DNA of 64,000 nucleotides, taken from contig NZ_RJSF01000040.1 of assembly GCF_003725535.1 (NCBI RefSeq), positions 65,582 through 129,581 of the forward strand, read 5' to 3'. The first letter of the stretch is position 1; each line of letters begins with the position of its first letter. Below, in pieces: positions 7,746 through 19,654 of the stretch. A model generated the notes under the pieces. That model was given only the letters and a program-made list of their open reading frames with translations. It had not been told where the DNA came from and ran no database searches. A program made the position numbers and the translations under genes. This DNA comes from Nocardioides pocheonensis (GTDB lineage Bacteria > Actinomycetota > Actinomycetes > Propionibacteriales > Nocardioidaceae).

Positions 7746-9530
7746 GTGCCCTCCCCAGCCAGCGTCGTCGCCGTCGTCGTGACGTGGAACCGGCTCGCGC
7801 TCCTGCAGGAGTCGCTCGCCGCGGTCCACGGGCAGACCCACGCGCCGAGTGCGATCGTCGTGGTCGACAACGACTCGACCGACGGCACGCGTGAGCTGCT
7901 CGACTCGTCGTACGGCGCCGAGCTGGGCCTCGACGTCGTCCACCTCCGCCGGAACACCGGGGGAGCGGGCGGCTTCGCCGTCGGGATCGAGCAGGCCCTG
8001 CTGCACCACCCGGACCTGATCTGGCTGCTCGACGACGACACCGTGCCGACGCCGACGGCTGCGGAGGAGCTGGTGCGCGCCTGGACCGGCTATGCCGCGG
8101 ACGGGGGCGGGCGCCCGGCCGTGCTGGCCAGCAAGGTGGTGTGGACCGACGGTCGCGACCACCCGATGAACACCCCCCGGCGCAAGCCGGGTGCGAACGC
8201 GGCCGAGTCCGCCGCGGCTGAGCGGGTCGGCGCCGTGCCGATCCGGTCGGCGTCGTTCGTCTCGCTCATGTGCGACGCCGACCGCGTGCGTGAGCGGGGC
8301 CTGCCCGTCGCCGACTACTTCCTCTGGAACGACGACTTCGAGTACTCCACGCGCCTGGTGCGCGGCGGCGTGGGGCTGTACTGCCCGGCGAGCGTCGTCG
8401 TGCACAAGACGCGGGCGTTCGGCTCGACCGACGCCGACCCGGGCGACCGCTTCTTCTACGAGGTCCGCAACAAGGTCTGGATGTTCTCCCGGTCGCGCAG
8501 CCTCACCGTCCCGGAGAAGGCGCTGTACGGCGCCGCCACCGCCCGCCGCTGGGCCCGGACGTTCGCCCGCTCCTCGAACCGTCTGGTGCTGCGCCGCGCG
8601 CTCGCCCGCGGGCTCGGGGCAGGGCTGCGGCGCCCGCGGCCGAACGCCGTCGTGCTCTCCGAGGCCCGTCCGCCGCGCCCGGAGACCGGCCGACACCAGC
8701 CGTTCACGCTCCTGGTCAGCACCTATGCCCAGGACGACCCCGGGTTCCTGCACGAGGCGGTGCTGTCCTCGACGACGGCCCAGACGCGGCCGCCCGACGA
8801 GGTGGTGCTCGTGCAGGACGGACCGGTGCCCGAGGCGCTGGCGGCCGAGATCAAGCACCTGGTCGCGACCCTGCCGATGCCGGTGCAGCACCTCGCGCTC
8901 CCGCAGAACATCGGCCTCGGGCCCGCGCTCGACGCCGGCCTGGCGGCGAGCAGCCACGAGATCGTGGCCCGGATGGACGCCGACGACGTCAGTCTCCCCG
9001 AGCGCTTCGAGCGGCAGCTCGCGGTGATCGAGGCGGGTGCGGACATCGTCGGCTCGGGGCTGCTGGAGTTCGGGCGCTCGATCGAGGACGTCGTCGGGCG
9101 TCGTACGCCGCCCACGGACCCGGACGAGATCCGCCGCGTGATCCGGTTCCGCGACCCCTTCAACCACCCGACCGTGGTCTACCGGCGCAGCGCGGTGCTC
9201 GCGGCCGGCGGCTACACCGACATGGCCCTGCTCGAGGACTACCTGCTCTTCGCCCGGATGGTCGACGCGGGCGCCGCGCCGGCCAACCTCGCCGAGCCGC
9301 TGGTCTACTACCGGGTGGGGGCCGGGGCCTACGCCCGGCGCGGCGGCACCGCCCTGCTGCGCAGCGAGCTGCGGCTGCAGCGGCGGTTCCGGGAGCTCGG
9401 GATCACGTCACGGGCGGAGTACCTGCGCAACGTCGCGGTGCGTGGCGGGTACCGGCTGGTCCCCGAGGGTGTGAGAAAGGTCGCGTACCGCCGCCTGCTC
9501 GCGAACAGGACGGGTTCGGCTCGCGGCTAG
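7746..9530 (+). CDS. Two-domain glycosyltransferase: GlfT1-like domain fused to a second GT2 domain
   Basis: This is a 594-residue protein. Residues 5-290 resemble GlfT1, the galactofuranosyltransferase that starts galactan: VVTWNRLALLQESL, NTGGAGGFAVGIEQAL, LLDDDTVP (metal-binding DDD near 97) and FLWNDDFEYSTRL. Residues 319-590 form a separate GT-A family 2 domain: LLVSTYAQDDPGF, ARMDADDVSLPERF (DXD near 411) and GGYTDMALLEDYLLFARM. GlfT1 is about 300 residues in mycobacteria, so this is a fusion. The second activity could add another sugar of the linker or a side chain; this is inference. GTG 7746 is 6 nt after TAGGGT. Confidence 0.9.
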   Translation: MPSPASVVAVVVTWNRLALLQESLAAVHGQTHAPSAIVVVDNDSTDGTRELLDSSYGAELGLDVVHLRRNTGGAGGFAVGIEQALLHHPDLIWLLDDDTVPTPTAAEELVRAWTGYAADGGGRPAVLASKVVWTDGRDHPMNTPRRKPGANAAESAAAERVGAVPIRSASFVSLMCDADRVRERGLPVADYFLWNDDFEYSTRLVRGGVGLYCPASVVVHKTRAFGSTDADPGDRFFYEVRNKVWMFSRSRSLTVPEKALYGAATARRWARTFARSSNRLVLRRALARGLGAGLRRPRPNAVVLSEARPPRPETGRHQPFTLLVSTYAQDDPGFLHEAVLSSTTAQTRPPDEVVLVQDGPVPEALAAEIKHLVATLPMPVQHLALPQNIGLGPALDAGLAASSHEIVARMDADDVSLPERFERQLAVIEAGADIVGSGLLEFGRSIEDVVGRRTPPTDPDEIRRVIRFRDPFNHPTVVYRRSAVLAAGGYTDMALLEDYLLFARMVDAGAAPANLAEPLVYYRVGAGAYARRGGTALLRSELRLQRRFRELGITSRAEYLRNVAVRGGYRLVPEGVRKVAYRRLLANRTGSARG

Positions 9531-12752
<3,222 letters not shown>

Positions 12753-12756
<4 letters not shown>

Positions 12757-13778
12757 GGGCCGCGAACAAGGCCGCAACAGCGGCGGCCAGGCAGGCGAAG
12801 GTCGACGAGCGCGGACGCCGTCGCAACGCGGCGCGCAAGGCGCGCCGGCTGATGGAGAAGAAGGCCGACTCGATGCCCGTCGTCGAGCTGCGCGGACCCA
12901 AGCAGGAGCGCGTCGTCGACGCCGAGCTCGTGGATCCCTCGCCCCACGGAGGGCTCGTCGAGGTCTTCCAGCAGCGCTACCTGCTCAGGCTGATCGTCAC
13001 CCGTCAGCTCGCCCAGATGTACGCCGCCTCGCTGCTCGGCCTGCTGTGGTCGTACATCCAGCCGGCGCTGCGGTTCGTGGTCTACTTCGCGGTCTTCGGC
13101 ATCATCCTCAGGACCCATGACTCCACCCCGAACTTCGCGCTCCACCTGTTCACCGGCATGGTGTTCGTGCACTACTTCACCGAGACGTGGAGCGGCGGCA
13201 CGCACTCGATCTGGAACAACCGCACGCTGGTGCTGAAGATGCGCGTTCCGCGCGAGATCTTCCCGGTGGCCTCGATGGTCGTGGCGGCGTACCACACCGG
13301 GCCGCAGGTGCTGATCCTCGGGATCGCCTGCGCGCTGCTCGGCTGGCACTTCACGCTGGTCGGCCTGGCCGCCGGGGCCCTCGGCATGGCGATCCTGATC
13401 TGCTTCTCGATGGCGCTGTCGCTGACCTTCTCGGCGCTGAACGTGTTCTTCAAGGACTTCCAGAACATCGTCTCGACGTTCACGCAGTTCCTGCACTTCC
13501 TCGTCCCGATGATGTACTCGTACTCCTACATCGCGCGGATGGGCCAGGACCACCCGTGGGCCTACCAGCTCTACTTCGCCGATCCCCTGGCCGAGGCGGT
13601 CATGCTGATGCAGCGCCTGTTCTGGGCGCCCACCCTCAAGCCCAGCCAGTACGCCCATGAGTTCCCACCGGACCTGTGGGAGCGCGGCTTCATCATGCTG
13701 GCGGTCTGCGCCGTCATGCTCGTGCTGGCGCAGAGGTTCTTCTCGCGCCTCGAAGGAAAGTTCCCGGAGCGTCTCTGA
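12753..13778 (+). CDS. wzm: Polysaccharide ABC exporter permease (Wzm-like)
   Basis: This is a 341-residue protein with a basic ~80-residue N-terminal extension and then six membrane segments of the ABC-2 type (LGLLWSYIQPALRFVVYFAVFG, LTFSALNVFFKDFQNIVSTF). With the following ATPase it forms the exporter that moves the completed lipid-linked galactan outwards, as Rv3783/Rv3781 do in mycobacteria. GTG 12753 overlaps the glfT2 stop and has a GGAGGG site (12741-12746). Only 1 bp separates it from the ATPase gene. Confidence 0.94.
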
Positions 13779-13779
13779 C

Positions 13780-14559
13780 ATGGCTTCCGAATCGATCGTC
13801 GTGGACCACGTGTCCAAGGACTTCACCATGCAGTACCACCGCACCCTGAAGCAGATGGCGGTGGCCACCATCCGCGGCCTGCCGCTGAAGGAGCACTTCC
13901 GCGCGGTCAACGACGTGTCGTTCACCGTCGAGCAGGGTGAGTCGATCGGCCTGATGGGCCTCAACGGCAGCGGCAAGAGCACACTGCTGAAGCTGATCAA
14001 CGGCGTGATGCGTCCCGACGAGGGTCGTATCCTCACGCGGGGCCGGATCGCCGGCCTGATCGCCACCGGGGCCGGCTTCCACCCGCAGCTGAGCGGCCGC
14101 GACAACCTGTACCTCAACGGCGCGATCCTCGGGATGAGCGAGCCGGAGATCAAGCGCAAGTTCGACGAGATCGTGGACTTCGCCGACATCGGGAAGTTCC
14201 TCGACACCCCGGTCTCGCACTACTCCTCGGGCATGTTCGCCCGGCTGGGCTTCGCCATCGCGATCCACGTCGACGCCGACATCTTCCTGGCCGACGAGGT
14301 GCTCGCGGTGGGGGACAAGCCGTTCAAGAAGAAGTGCATGGCGAAGATGCAGGAGATCCGCCAGCAGGGCACGACGATCTTCTACGTCAGCCACGCCTCC
14401 TCCTCGGTGCGGGCGATGTGCGACCGGGTGCTCGTGCTCGAGTCCGGTCACCTCAACTTCGACGGCGACGTCGAGCAGGGCATCCACTACCTGCAGTACG
14501 ACGACGACGAGGAGACGAAGGAAGCCCTCGCCGACGGCGAGCTCGGCGCAGACGTCTGA
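13780..14559 (+). CDS. wzt: Polysaccharide ABC exporter ATPase (Wzt-like)
   Basis: This is a 259-residue ATPase with Walker A GLNGSGKST, signature YSSGMFARLGFAIA, Walker B DIFLADEVLAVGD and switch histidine YVSHASSS. The GRIAGLIATGAGFHPQLSGRDN stretch is typical of polysaccharide and teichoic-acid exporters. It has no C-terminal carbohydrate-binding domain, so it belongs to the short Wzt class that does not read a terminal sugar modification. ATG 13780 follows the permease stop by 1 bp. A strong terminator hairpin follows the stop. Confidence 0.95.
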   Translation: MASESIVVDHVSKDFTMQYHRTLKQMAVATIRGLPLKEHFRAVNDVSFTVEQGESIGLMGLNGSGKSTLLKLINGVMRPDEGRILTRGRIAGLIATGAGFHPQLSGRDNLYLNGAILGMSEPEIKRKFDEIVDFADIGKFLDTPVSHYSSGMFARLGFAIAIHVDADIFLADEVLAVGDKPFKKKCMAKMQEIRQQGTTIFYVSHASSSVRAMCDRVLVLESGHLNFDGDVEQGIHYLQYDDDEETKEALADGELGADV

Positions 14560-14561
14560 GG

Positions 14562-14592
14562 GTTGACCCTGCGAGGCACGAGCAGGGTCAAC
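14562..14592 (+). terminator. Terminator hairpin after the galactan exporter
   Basis: GTTGACCCTGC (14562-14572) pairs perfectly with 14582-14592 around a 9-nt loop, directly after the wzt stop. It has no T-run, as is usual in high-GC actinobacteria. Confidence 0.7.
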
Positions 14593-14601
14593 ACCCGAAG
14601 A

Positions 14602-14653
14602 GGTTGAGCAAGGCCGCGGCTGAGGGACGAAGCCGCGACGCCGGGCCGAAACC
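14602..14653. repeat. Dispersed GGTTGAGC...CCGAAACC repeat, copy A
   Basis: This copy starts with GGTTGAGC, contains GCTGAGGGACGAAGCC and ends with CCGAAACC. It shares this plan with copy B at 46884-46938 and with the compact copy C inside the HNH gene (56258-56276). Copies A and B both sit directly behind a hairpin after a coding region. Confidence 0.7.
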
Positions 14654-14796
14654 TTCGTCCGAGCGACCGCGACGAGCAGCGGCGGGGCCAGAGAGATCGA
14701 GCGACGCCGGGGCTGGACCTCGGCGTGTCGCGACACTGTCGCACGTCCCGGTGTGGATTATGGAATGCGCCTTTCCCGGCATTTAAATAACACCGT

Positions 14797-14826
14797 TGTA
14801 ATTCCCGAATTACAGGTCTGTAATTA
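14797..14826. promoter_or_regulatory. AT-rich palindrome with an extra half-site before the PGRP gene
   Basis: TGTAATTC-CC-GAATTACA (14797-14814) is a perfect 8-bp inverted repeat. A third half-site TGTAATTA begins at 14819, exactly 22 bp (about two helix turns) after the first. This AT-rich patch stands out in very GC-rich DNA, about 100 bp before the amidase start, and looks like an operator. The regulator is unknown. Confidence 0.5.
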
Positions 14827-14853
14827 GGACGAAACGGTTGCGCACACCCCTGT

Positions 14854-14883
14854 TACTGGTGTGAAACTTGGTACTCGTGTGAA
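14854..14883. promoter_or_regulatory. Direct repeats TACTSGTGTGAA upstream of the PGRP amidase
   Basis: TACTGGTGTGAA (14854-14865) and TACTCGTGTGAA (14872-14883) match at 11 of 12 positions with an 18-bp period. Paired direct repeats are typical sites of OmpR-type response regulators. MtrA, encoded in this window, controls wall hydrolases in other actinobacteria, so it is one candidate (inference). Confidence 0.4.
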
Positions 14884-14911
14884 TCCTTCCCCCTCACATG
14901 GAGACCTTTTG

Positions 14912-17902
14912 ATGGGTATTTCCCGAAGTCGTTACGTCACCATCTGCCAGCAATTCCTGGTCACGGCGGTGGTGCTCGTGGTCGGGCTGTCCGCTGCCGG
15001 TGTCATGACGCTGCAGATCGTCGCCCCGGACGCCGGCGAGCCCCGAGCGACCGGGCTGGCCCCCGCCATCAACGTCTCCGACGCCTACGCGGACACCGCC
15101 CCGGTGAGCCCCAAGGTGCACGAGGTCAAGGTCGCCGGCATCGACGCCCAGGCGGCCAAGGAGATCCCGGGCGTCGTGACCACGCCCAAGGCGCCGGCCG
15201 CCGGCTCCGCTCGCACGGGGAAGGCAGCGGAACCGGACCAGCTGGTCGCCCTCTCGGCGCCGACCCCGGTGCACGGCTACGGCACCGTCGGCGTGACCTG
15301 GAGCCCCTCGACCCACCTCGCCGACGGCCAGATCAAGGTGCAGGTGCGCACCCTCAAGGACGGCACCTGGTCGGGCTGGACGAACGTGAAGTACGACGCG
15401 GAGGAGGGCCCGAGCACGGACGGGAAGGCCGAGGGTGGCCGTCAGGTCCGCCCCGGCACCGACCCGCTGCTGATCGGTGAGGTCGACGAGGTCCAGATGA
15501 AGGCCGAGACCGTCGACGGGAAGCTCCCCGCCGACCTGCAGCTCGCCGTGATCGACCCGGGCACCGGCAAGGTCACCAAGCAGGCCGCGGCGATCGACAC
15601 CTCCAAGCTCCCGGCCAGTGACCGCACCGCGACGAGCGCCGCGCCGATCGAGCAGACCGCGCCGGCCGAGACCACCAGCACCAGCACGACGGCGTCGGGG
15701 GACACCGCGACCCTGGCGGCGATGACCGTGGCCCCGAAGCCGGTCATCTACTCGCGCGCCCAGTGGGGCGCGAACGAGGCGCTGCGCGACAAGAGCTCGC
15801 TGCGCTACGGCACGATCCAGACGGGCTTCATCCACCACACCGTCAACGCGAACGACTACACGGCCGAGCAGGTGCCGGCACTGATCCGCGGCATCTACGC
15901 GTACCACACGCAGACCCGCGGCTGGAGCGACATCGGCTACAACTTCCTGGTCGACCGGTTCGGCCGGATCTGGGAGGGCCGGTACGGCGGTGTCGACCGC
16001 CCGGTCGTCGGCGCCCACACCCTCGGCTACAACGAGTACTCCTTCGCGATGTCCGCGATCGGGAACTACGAGATCGCGCAGCCGCCGCAGGCCGTGCTCG
16101 ACGCCTACGCGTCGCTGTTCGCCTGGAAGCTGTCGATGTACAACATCCGCGCCGACGCGAGCCACCTGTGGGTGAAGGACCGCTACCTCAACGCGATCAA
16201 CGGCCACCGCGACGTCGGCCAGACGGCGTGTCCCGGCAAGTACCTCTACGCCAAGATCCCGGGCATCCGGGTCGCCGCACAGACCATCCAGAACAACGCG
16301 CAGACGCCGATCGACCCGGTGACCCTGCCGAAGATCCCGCCGCCTGCCGGCCTGCCGTCACCGACGCAGGCCCCGGCAGCGGCCCCGGCCCAGCCGGCGA
16401 TCTCGTTCCCCCAGCGCTCGAGCGTCGTCGGATCGGGATGGCCCGACATGTTCGGCATGGCGCCCAACGGGACGATCCAGGTGGTCCCGACCGAGGGCGT
16501 CGCGGACTTCACGACCCGGGTCACCAACGGTGCCGGCTGGAACAACATGGACCAGATCGCCGCGGTCGGCGACGTCACCGGCGACGGCAGGTCCGACGTG
16601 CTCGCGAGGAGCGCGAAGACCGGCGTCACCCGGGTCTACCCGGGGGACGGCGCCGGCCGGATCGGCCGCGGCATCGCCGCCACCAAGGCCTTCGCCAACG
16701 TCCAGATGTTCGTCGGCGCACGCGACTTCAACCGCGACCGGCACCTCGACGTGGTCGCTCGCAACAAGGCGGGCGCCCTCCTGCTCTTCCGCGGCGCCGG
16801 CAACGGTGTTTTCAAGAAGCCGATCGTGCTCCGCAGGAACTGGCCGTTCACCAAGATGGTCGGTGTCGGCGACCTCAACGGCGACCACCAGCCCGACCTG
16901 GTGGCCACCACGGACGGCCGCTCGCTGTACCTGGTGCCGGGCGCGTCGCGAGGCACGTCCGTCGGTCGGCCGACCCGGCTGATCACACTGCCCAAGGCCG
17001 CGAACGCGCTCCTCGGCTGGGGCGACGTGAACAACGACGGCCGCACCGACGTCCTCGCCCGGGTGGGGTCCCTCACGACCGGCTACTCCGGCAACGGTGC
17101 CTCCAAGCTGGGACAGGGCTTCGGCCCCTTCGACGCCCTCGCCGGGCTGAAGAAGGTGACCCTCGCGCCGATGATGGGCTCCTACGCTCCCGACGTCGTG
17201 GGACGCGACGCCGCCGGACACCTCGTGGTGATCGCCAACAACGGGCTGCGTACGGCGTCCGCGCCGCTCGCCTCGAACCTCGCGGTCGCGGGGGTCAGCC
17301 AGCTGCTCAACGTGGGCGACTGGGACCGTGACGGGAACGCCGACGTGGTCGTGCGAGTCGGTGGCGGCGACCAGCTGGTGCTGTACCCGGGCCTGGGCAA
17401 CGGGAAGTTCGGCCGGTCGCGCTCGCTGGGCGCCGGCTGGAAGAACGTGACCCGTCTCGCCGCGGTCGGCGACGTCACCGGCGACGGTGCTCCCGACCTG
17501 CTCGGCGCGACCGCGAACGGACCCATGACGATCTACCCGGGCGCCGGCACCAACGGCTTCGCGGCGCCCGTCCTCGCTCCGGCATCCATGCGGACCTACA
17601 ACCAGATCGGCGCGCCCTCGTGGTCGCCCGGTGGGGCTGTGTTCGCTTCCGCCGACGGCAGTTTCGTGCCGTCGACGGGCACGGATCCGGCCTCAGCCCT
17701 GCGGATGGCAAACGGCACGGTGGCCCCCGCCTACGACACCTACATCGGCGTCGGTGACGTCAACGGTGACGGGGTGGCGGACCTCCTGGCCAGGGAAAGT
17801 GGTACCGGAATCATGTGGTTGCTCCCGGGGAAGACATCCGGCGGCTTCGGCTCGCGGATGTGGGTGGCAAACGGATTCGCCGGGTATCAGCTGGTCGGCT
17901 GA
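14912..17902 (+). CDS. Secreted PGRP/amidase_2 domain protein with FG-GAP (VCBS) repeats
   Basis: This 996-residue exported protein has a signal segment (about 10-35, QQFLVTAVVLVVGLSAAGVM), a Thr/Ala-rich spacer, then a peptidoglycan-recognition/N-acetylmuramoyl-L-alanine amidase domain (about 278-453) with zinc ligands His308 or His309, His432 and Cys440. The C-terminal half carries at least seven Ca-binding-like repeats (DVTGDGRSDVL, DLNGDHQPDL, DVNNDGRTDVL and others), probably a beta-propeller. It should cut or bind peptidoglycan. ATG 14912 is chosen for its GGAGA site; GTG 14861 lies in frame inside a repeat. Mycobacteria also keep a PGRP gene (Rv3811) next to glf. Confidence 0.92.
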   Translation: MGISRSRYVTICQQFLVTAVVLVVGLSAAGVMTLQIVAPDAGEPRATGLAPAINVSDAYADTAPVSPKVHEVKVAGIDAQAAKEIPGVVTTPKAPAAGSARTGKAAEPDQLVALSAPTPVHGYGTVGVTWSPSTHLADGQIKVQVRTLKDGTWSGWTNVKYDAEEGPSTDGKAEGGRQVRPGTDPLLIGEVDEVQMKAETVDGKLPADLQLAVIDPGTGKVTKQAAAIDTSKLPASDRTATSAAPIEQTAPAETTSTSTTASGDTATLAAMTVAPKPVIYSRAQWGANEALRDKSSLRYGTIQTGFIHHTVNANDYTAEQVPALIRGIYAYHTQTRGWSDIGYNFLVDRFGRIWEGRYGGVDRPVVGAHTLGYNEYSFAMSAIGNYEIAQPPQAVLDAYASLFAWKLSMYNIRADASHLWVKDRYLNAINGHRDVGQTACPGKYLYAKIPGIRVAAQTIQNNAQTPIDPVTLPKIPPPAGLPSPTQAPAAAPAQPAISFPQRSSVVGSGWPDMFGMAPNGTIQVVPTEGVADFTTRVTNGAGWNNMDQIAAVGDVTGDGRSDVLARSAKTGVTRVYPGDGAGRIGRGIAATKAFANVQMFVGARDFNRDRHLDVVARNKAGALLLFRGAGNGVFKKPIVLRRNWPFTKMVGVGDLNGDHQPDLVATTDGRSLYLVPGASRGTSVGRPTRLITLPKAANALLGWGDVNNDGRTDVLARVGSLTTGYSGNGASKLGQGFGPFDALAGLKKVTLAPMMGSYAPDVVGRDAAGHLVVIANNGLRTASAPLASNLAVAGVSQLLNVGDWDRDGNADVVVRVGGGDQLVLYPGLGNGKFGRSRSLGAGWKNVTRLAAVGDVTGDGAPDLLGATANGPMTIYPGAGTNGFAAPVLAPASMRTYNQIGAPSWSPGGAVFASADGSFVPSTGTDPASALRMANGTVAPAYDTYIGVGDVNGDGVADLLARESGTGIMWLLPGKTSGGFGSRMWVANGFAGYQLVG

Positions 17903-18534
17903 GCCGTCCGCACGGAATCGGTGGCCCGCTCACTCTCGGAGTGAGCGGGCCACCGTCGTTCGTCCGGGTGCGCCACCAGCACCAGCGACCCGTGTCCCGC
18001 CACCAGGCCGAGGAACAGCCGGCTGCCCTCCGGTGACAGCGGGTCGAGGTCGGTGAGGACCCGACGGTCGTCGGGCGCCGGGACCTCGAGCTCCGTGGGC
18101 TCGAGCGGCGAGAAGACGTCGCTCTGGCCCGGCCACAGCACGCCGTGGTCCAGGACTCCCTCGGGGAGGTCGGTGGTGAACCGCGTCGCGAAGGGCGCCA
18201 GCGCGCACGCGACGGTGGTGCCGGCCCGTCGGTCGAGCCCGTCGGGCCCGACCACCGCGACGTCGGCCTCCGCGCTGACCCGGAGTCCGCAGGCCCACGC
18301 CGCGGCCAGGAACACAGGACCCAGCGAGTGCGGCGGCAGGTCGATCCGGACGGCGTCGCCGGGGTCGAGCATGAGCTCCTCGGCGTACAGGTTCGCGGTC
18401 TTGCTGACCCAGTTCGCGAACGTCTTGACCGACAGCTCGGTGCGCTCCCCGGTCGCGTCGTCGTAGAACGTCACGAGCGGCTGGCCGGGATCGGCCGCCA
18501 ACCGGCGGGCCAGGAGGTCGGGGAAGGTGGGCAT
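17887..18534 (-). CDS. TIGR03089 family protein
   Basis: This is a 215-residue protein resembling the N-terminal part of AMP-binding enzymes (TFYDDATGERTELSVKTFANWVSKTANLY, then LPPHSLGPVFLAAAWACGLR). This is the pattern of the actinobacterial TIGR03089 family. It lacks the AMP-binding core, so a ligase activity is unlikely and its function is unknown. The last ~20 residues are encoded by the terminator hairpin at 17920-17954, and the stop lies inside the convergent amidase gene. It is divergent from manC with only 17 bp between the starts. Confidence 0.88.
   Translation of the reverse strand: MPTFPDLLARRLAADPGQPLVTFYDDATGERTELSVKTFANWVSKTANLYAEELMLDPGDAVRIDLPPHSLGPVFLAAAWACGLRVSAEADVAVVGPDGLDRRAGTTVACALAPFATRFTTDLPEGVLDHGVLWPGQSDVFSPLEPTELEVPAPDDRRVLTDLDPLSPEGSRLFLGLVAGHGSLVLVAHPDERRWPAHSESERATDSVRTAQPTS
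17920..17954. terminator. Bidirectional terminator: perfect 16-bp stem
   Basis: GGTGGCCCGCTCACTC (17920-17935) is exactly complementary to 17939-17954 around a TCG loop. It follows the amidase stop (17902) and lies inside the 3' end of the convergent TIGR03089 reading frame. It can serve both converging transcripts. Confidence 0.8.
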
Positions 18535-18539
18535 GCTGC

Positions 18540-18546
18540 CATGATG
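18540..18546. promoter_or_regulatory. Overlapping divergent -10 boxes
   Basis: CATGAT (plus strand, 18540-18545) is 6 nt before the manC ATG. CATCAT on the minus strand (18541-18546) is 6 nt before the TIGR03089 ATG. Two leaderless promoters would use nearly the same six base pairs, so they should compete. Confidence 0.4.
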
Positions 18547-18551
18547 CCCCC

Positions 18552-19652
18552 ATGACCGAGACGTCGTCCGCGTCCTCCGCCGATGGACAGCTGTGGGCCG
18601 TGGTGCCGGCCGGTGGGGCCGGGACCCGGCTCTGGCCGCTGTCGCGCGCCGGATCCCCGAAGTTCCTGCACGACCTGACCGGGTCGGGCCGCACGCTCCT
18701 GCAGGCGACCCTCGACCGGCTCGAGCCGCTCGTGGGGGAGAGGGTGCTGGTGGTCACCGGCGTGGCCCACCAGGACGCCGTACGCCGCCAGCTCCACGCC
18801 CTTCCCGGCGACCGGGTCGTGGCCGAGCCGAGCCCGCGGGACTCGATGGCCGCGATCGGCCTGGCGGCCGCGATGGTCGAGCGCACCGACCCGGACGCGC
18901 TGATCGGCTCGTTCGCCGCCGACCACGTGATCGCCGACCCCGAGGCCTTCCGCGCCTGCGTCGAGGAGGCCGCGGAGGTCGCCCGGACCGGGCTGCTGGT
19001 GACCATCGGCATCGAGCCGGCGCGACCCTCGACCGGGTTCGGCTACATCCACCTCGGAGAGCGCCTGCCCGGCTTCCCGACCGCCTGCGCGGTGGAGGAG
19101 TTCGTCGAGAAGCCCGACTCCGCCCGCGCCCGCGCCTACGTCGACTCCGGTGAGTACCGGTGGAACGCGGGGATGTTCGTCGCCCGCGCGGGGGTGCTGC
19201 TGGACCTGCTCGCGGTCGAGCACCCCGACCTCGCCTCCGGGTTGCGGGCGATCGCGGCCGACCCGTCGCGGCTGGAGGAGATCTGGCCCGGGCTGACGAA
19301 GATCGCGATCGACCACGCCGTCGCCGAGCCGGCGGCGGCCGCAGGCAAGGTCGCGGTGGTGCCCGGAGGCTTCGGCTGGGAGGACATCGGCGACTTCGCC
19401 GCCCTGGCCGACCTGCTGCCGGACGCCGCCCCGGGACTGAAGGTGCTGGGCGACGCCGACGTCGTGCTGGCCAGCGGGAGCACCGGTCTGGTCGTGCCCG
19501 GGAGCGGGCGGACGGTGGCGGTCCTCGGTCTGGACGACGTGGTCGTCGTCGACACCGGGGACGCGCTCCTGGTCACGACGACCGCGCACGCGCAGGACGT
19601 GAAGTCGATCGTGGAGGCGCTGAAATCCTCCGGCCGCTCAGCCCTGACCTGA
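18552..19652 (+). CDS. manC: Mannose-1-phosphate guanylyltransferase
   Basis: This is a 366-residue nucleotidyltransferase that makes GDP-mannose from mannose-1-phosphate and GTP. It has the signature PAGGAGTRLWPLSR followed by the lysine in GSPK, FAADHVI, FVEKPD and WNAGMFV. It has no C-terminal phosphomannose isomerase domain. GDP-mannose feeds mannosylated lipids, glycans and glycoproteins. manB and the SIS isomerase nearby provide the earlier steps. It ends 2 bp before the convergent DUF3105 gene. Confidence 0.95.
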   Translation: MTETSSASSADGQLWAVVPAGGAGTRLWPLSRAGSPKFLHDLTGSGRTLLQATLDRLEPLVGERVLVVTGVAHQDAVRRQLHALPGDRVVAEPSPRDSMAAIGLAAAMVERTDPDALIGSFAADHVIADPEAFRACVEEAAEVARTGLLVTIGIEPARPSTGFGYIHLGERLPGFPTACAVEEFVEKPDSARARAYVDSGEYRWNAGMFVARAGVLLDLLAVEHPDLASGLRAIAADPSRLEEIWPGLTKIAIDHAVAEPAAAAGKVAVVPGGFGWEDIGDFAALADLLPDAAPGLKVLGDADVVLASGSTGLVVPGSGRTVAVLGLDDVVVVDTGDALLVTTTAHAQDVKSIVEALKSSGRSALT

Positions 19653-19654
19653 CC

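Noticed and set aside
5955-9167. A 1070-residue open frame on the minus strand
   Set aside because: It lies opposite the thioesterase, LCP and glycosyltransferase genes. Its translation is Arg/Gly/His-rich without any motif. Long antisense frames are expected in very GC-rich DNA.
14560-14911. Possible ydaO (c-di-AMP) riboswitch before the amidase
   Set aside because: Such switches precede wall hydrolases in actinobacteria, but the required core and length are not evident. The spacer is explained better by a terminator, a repeat and operator-like sites.
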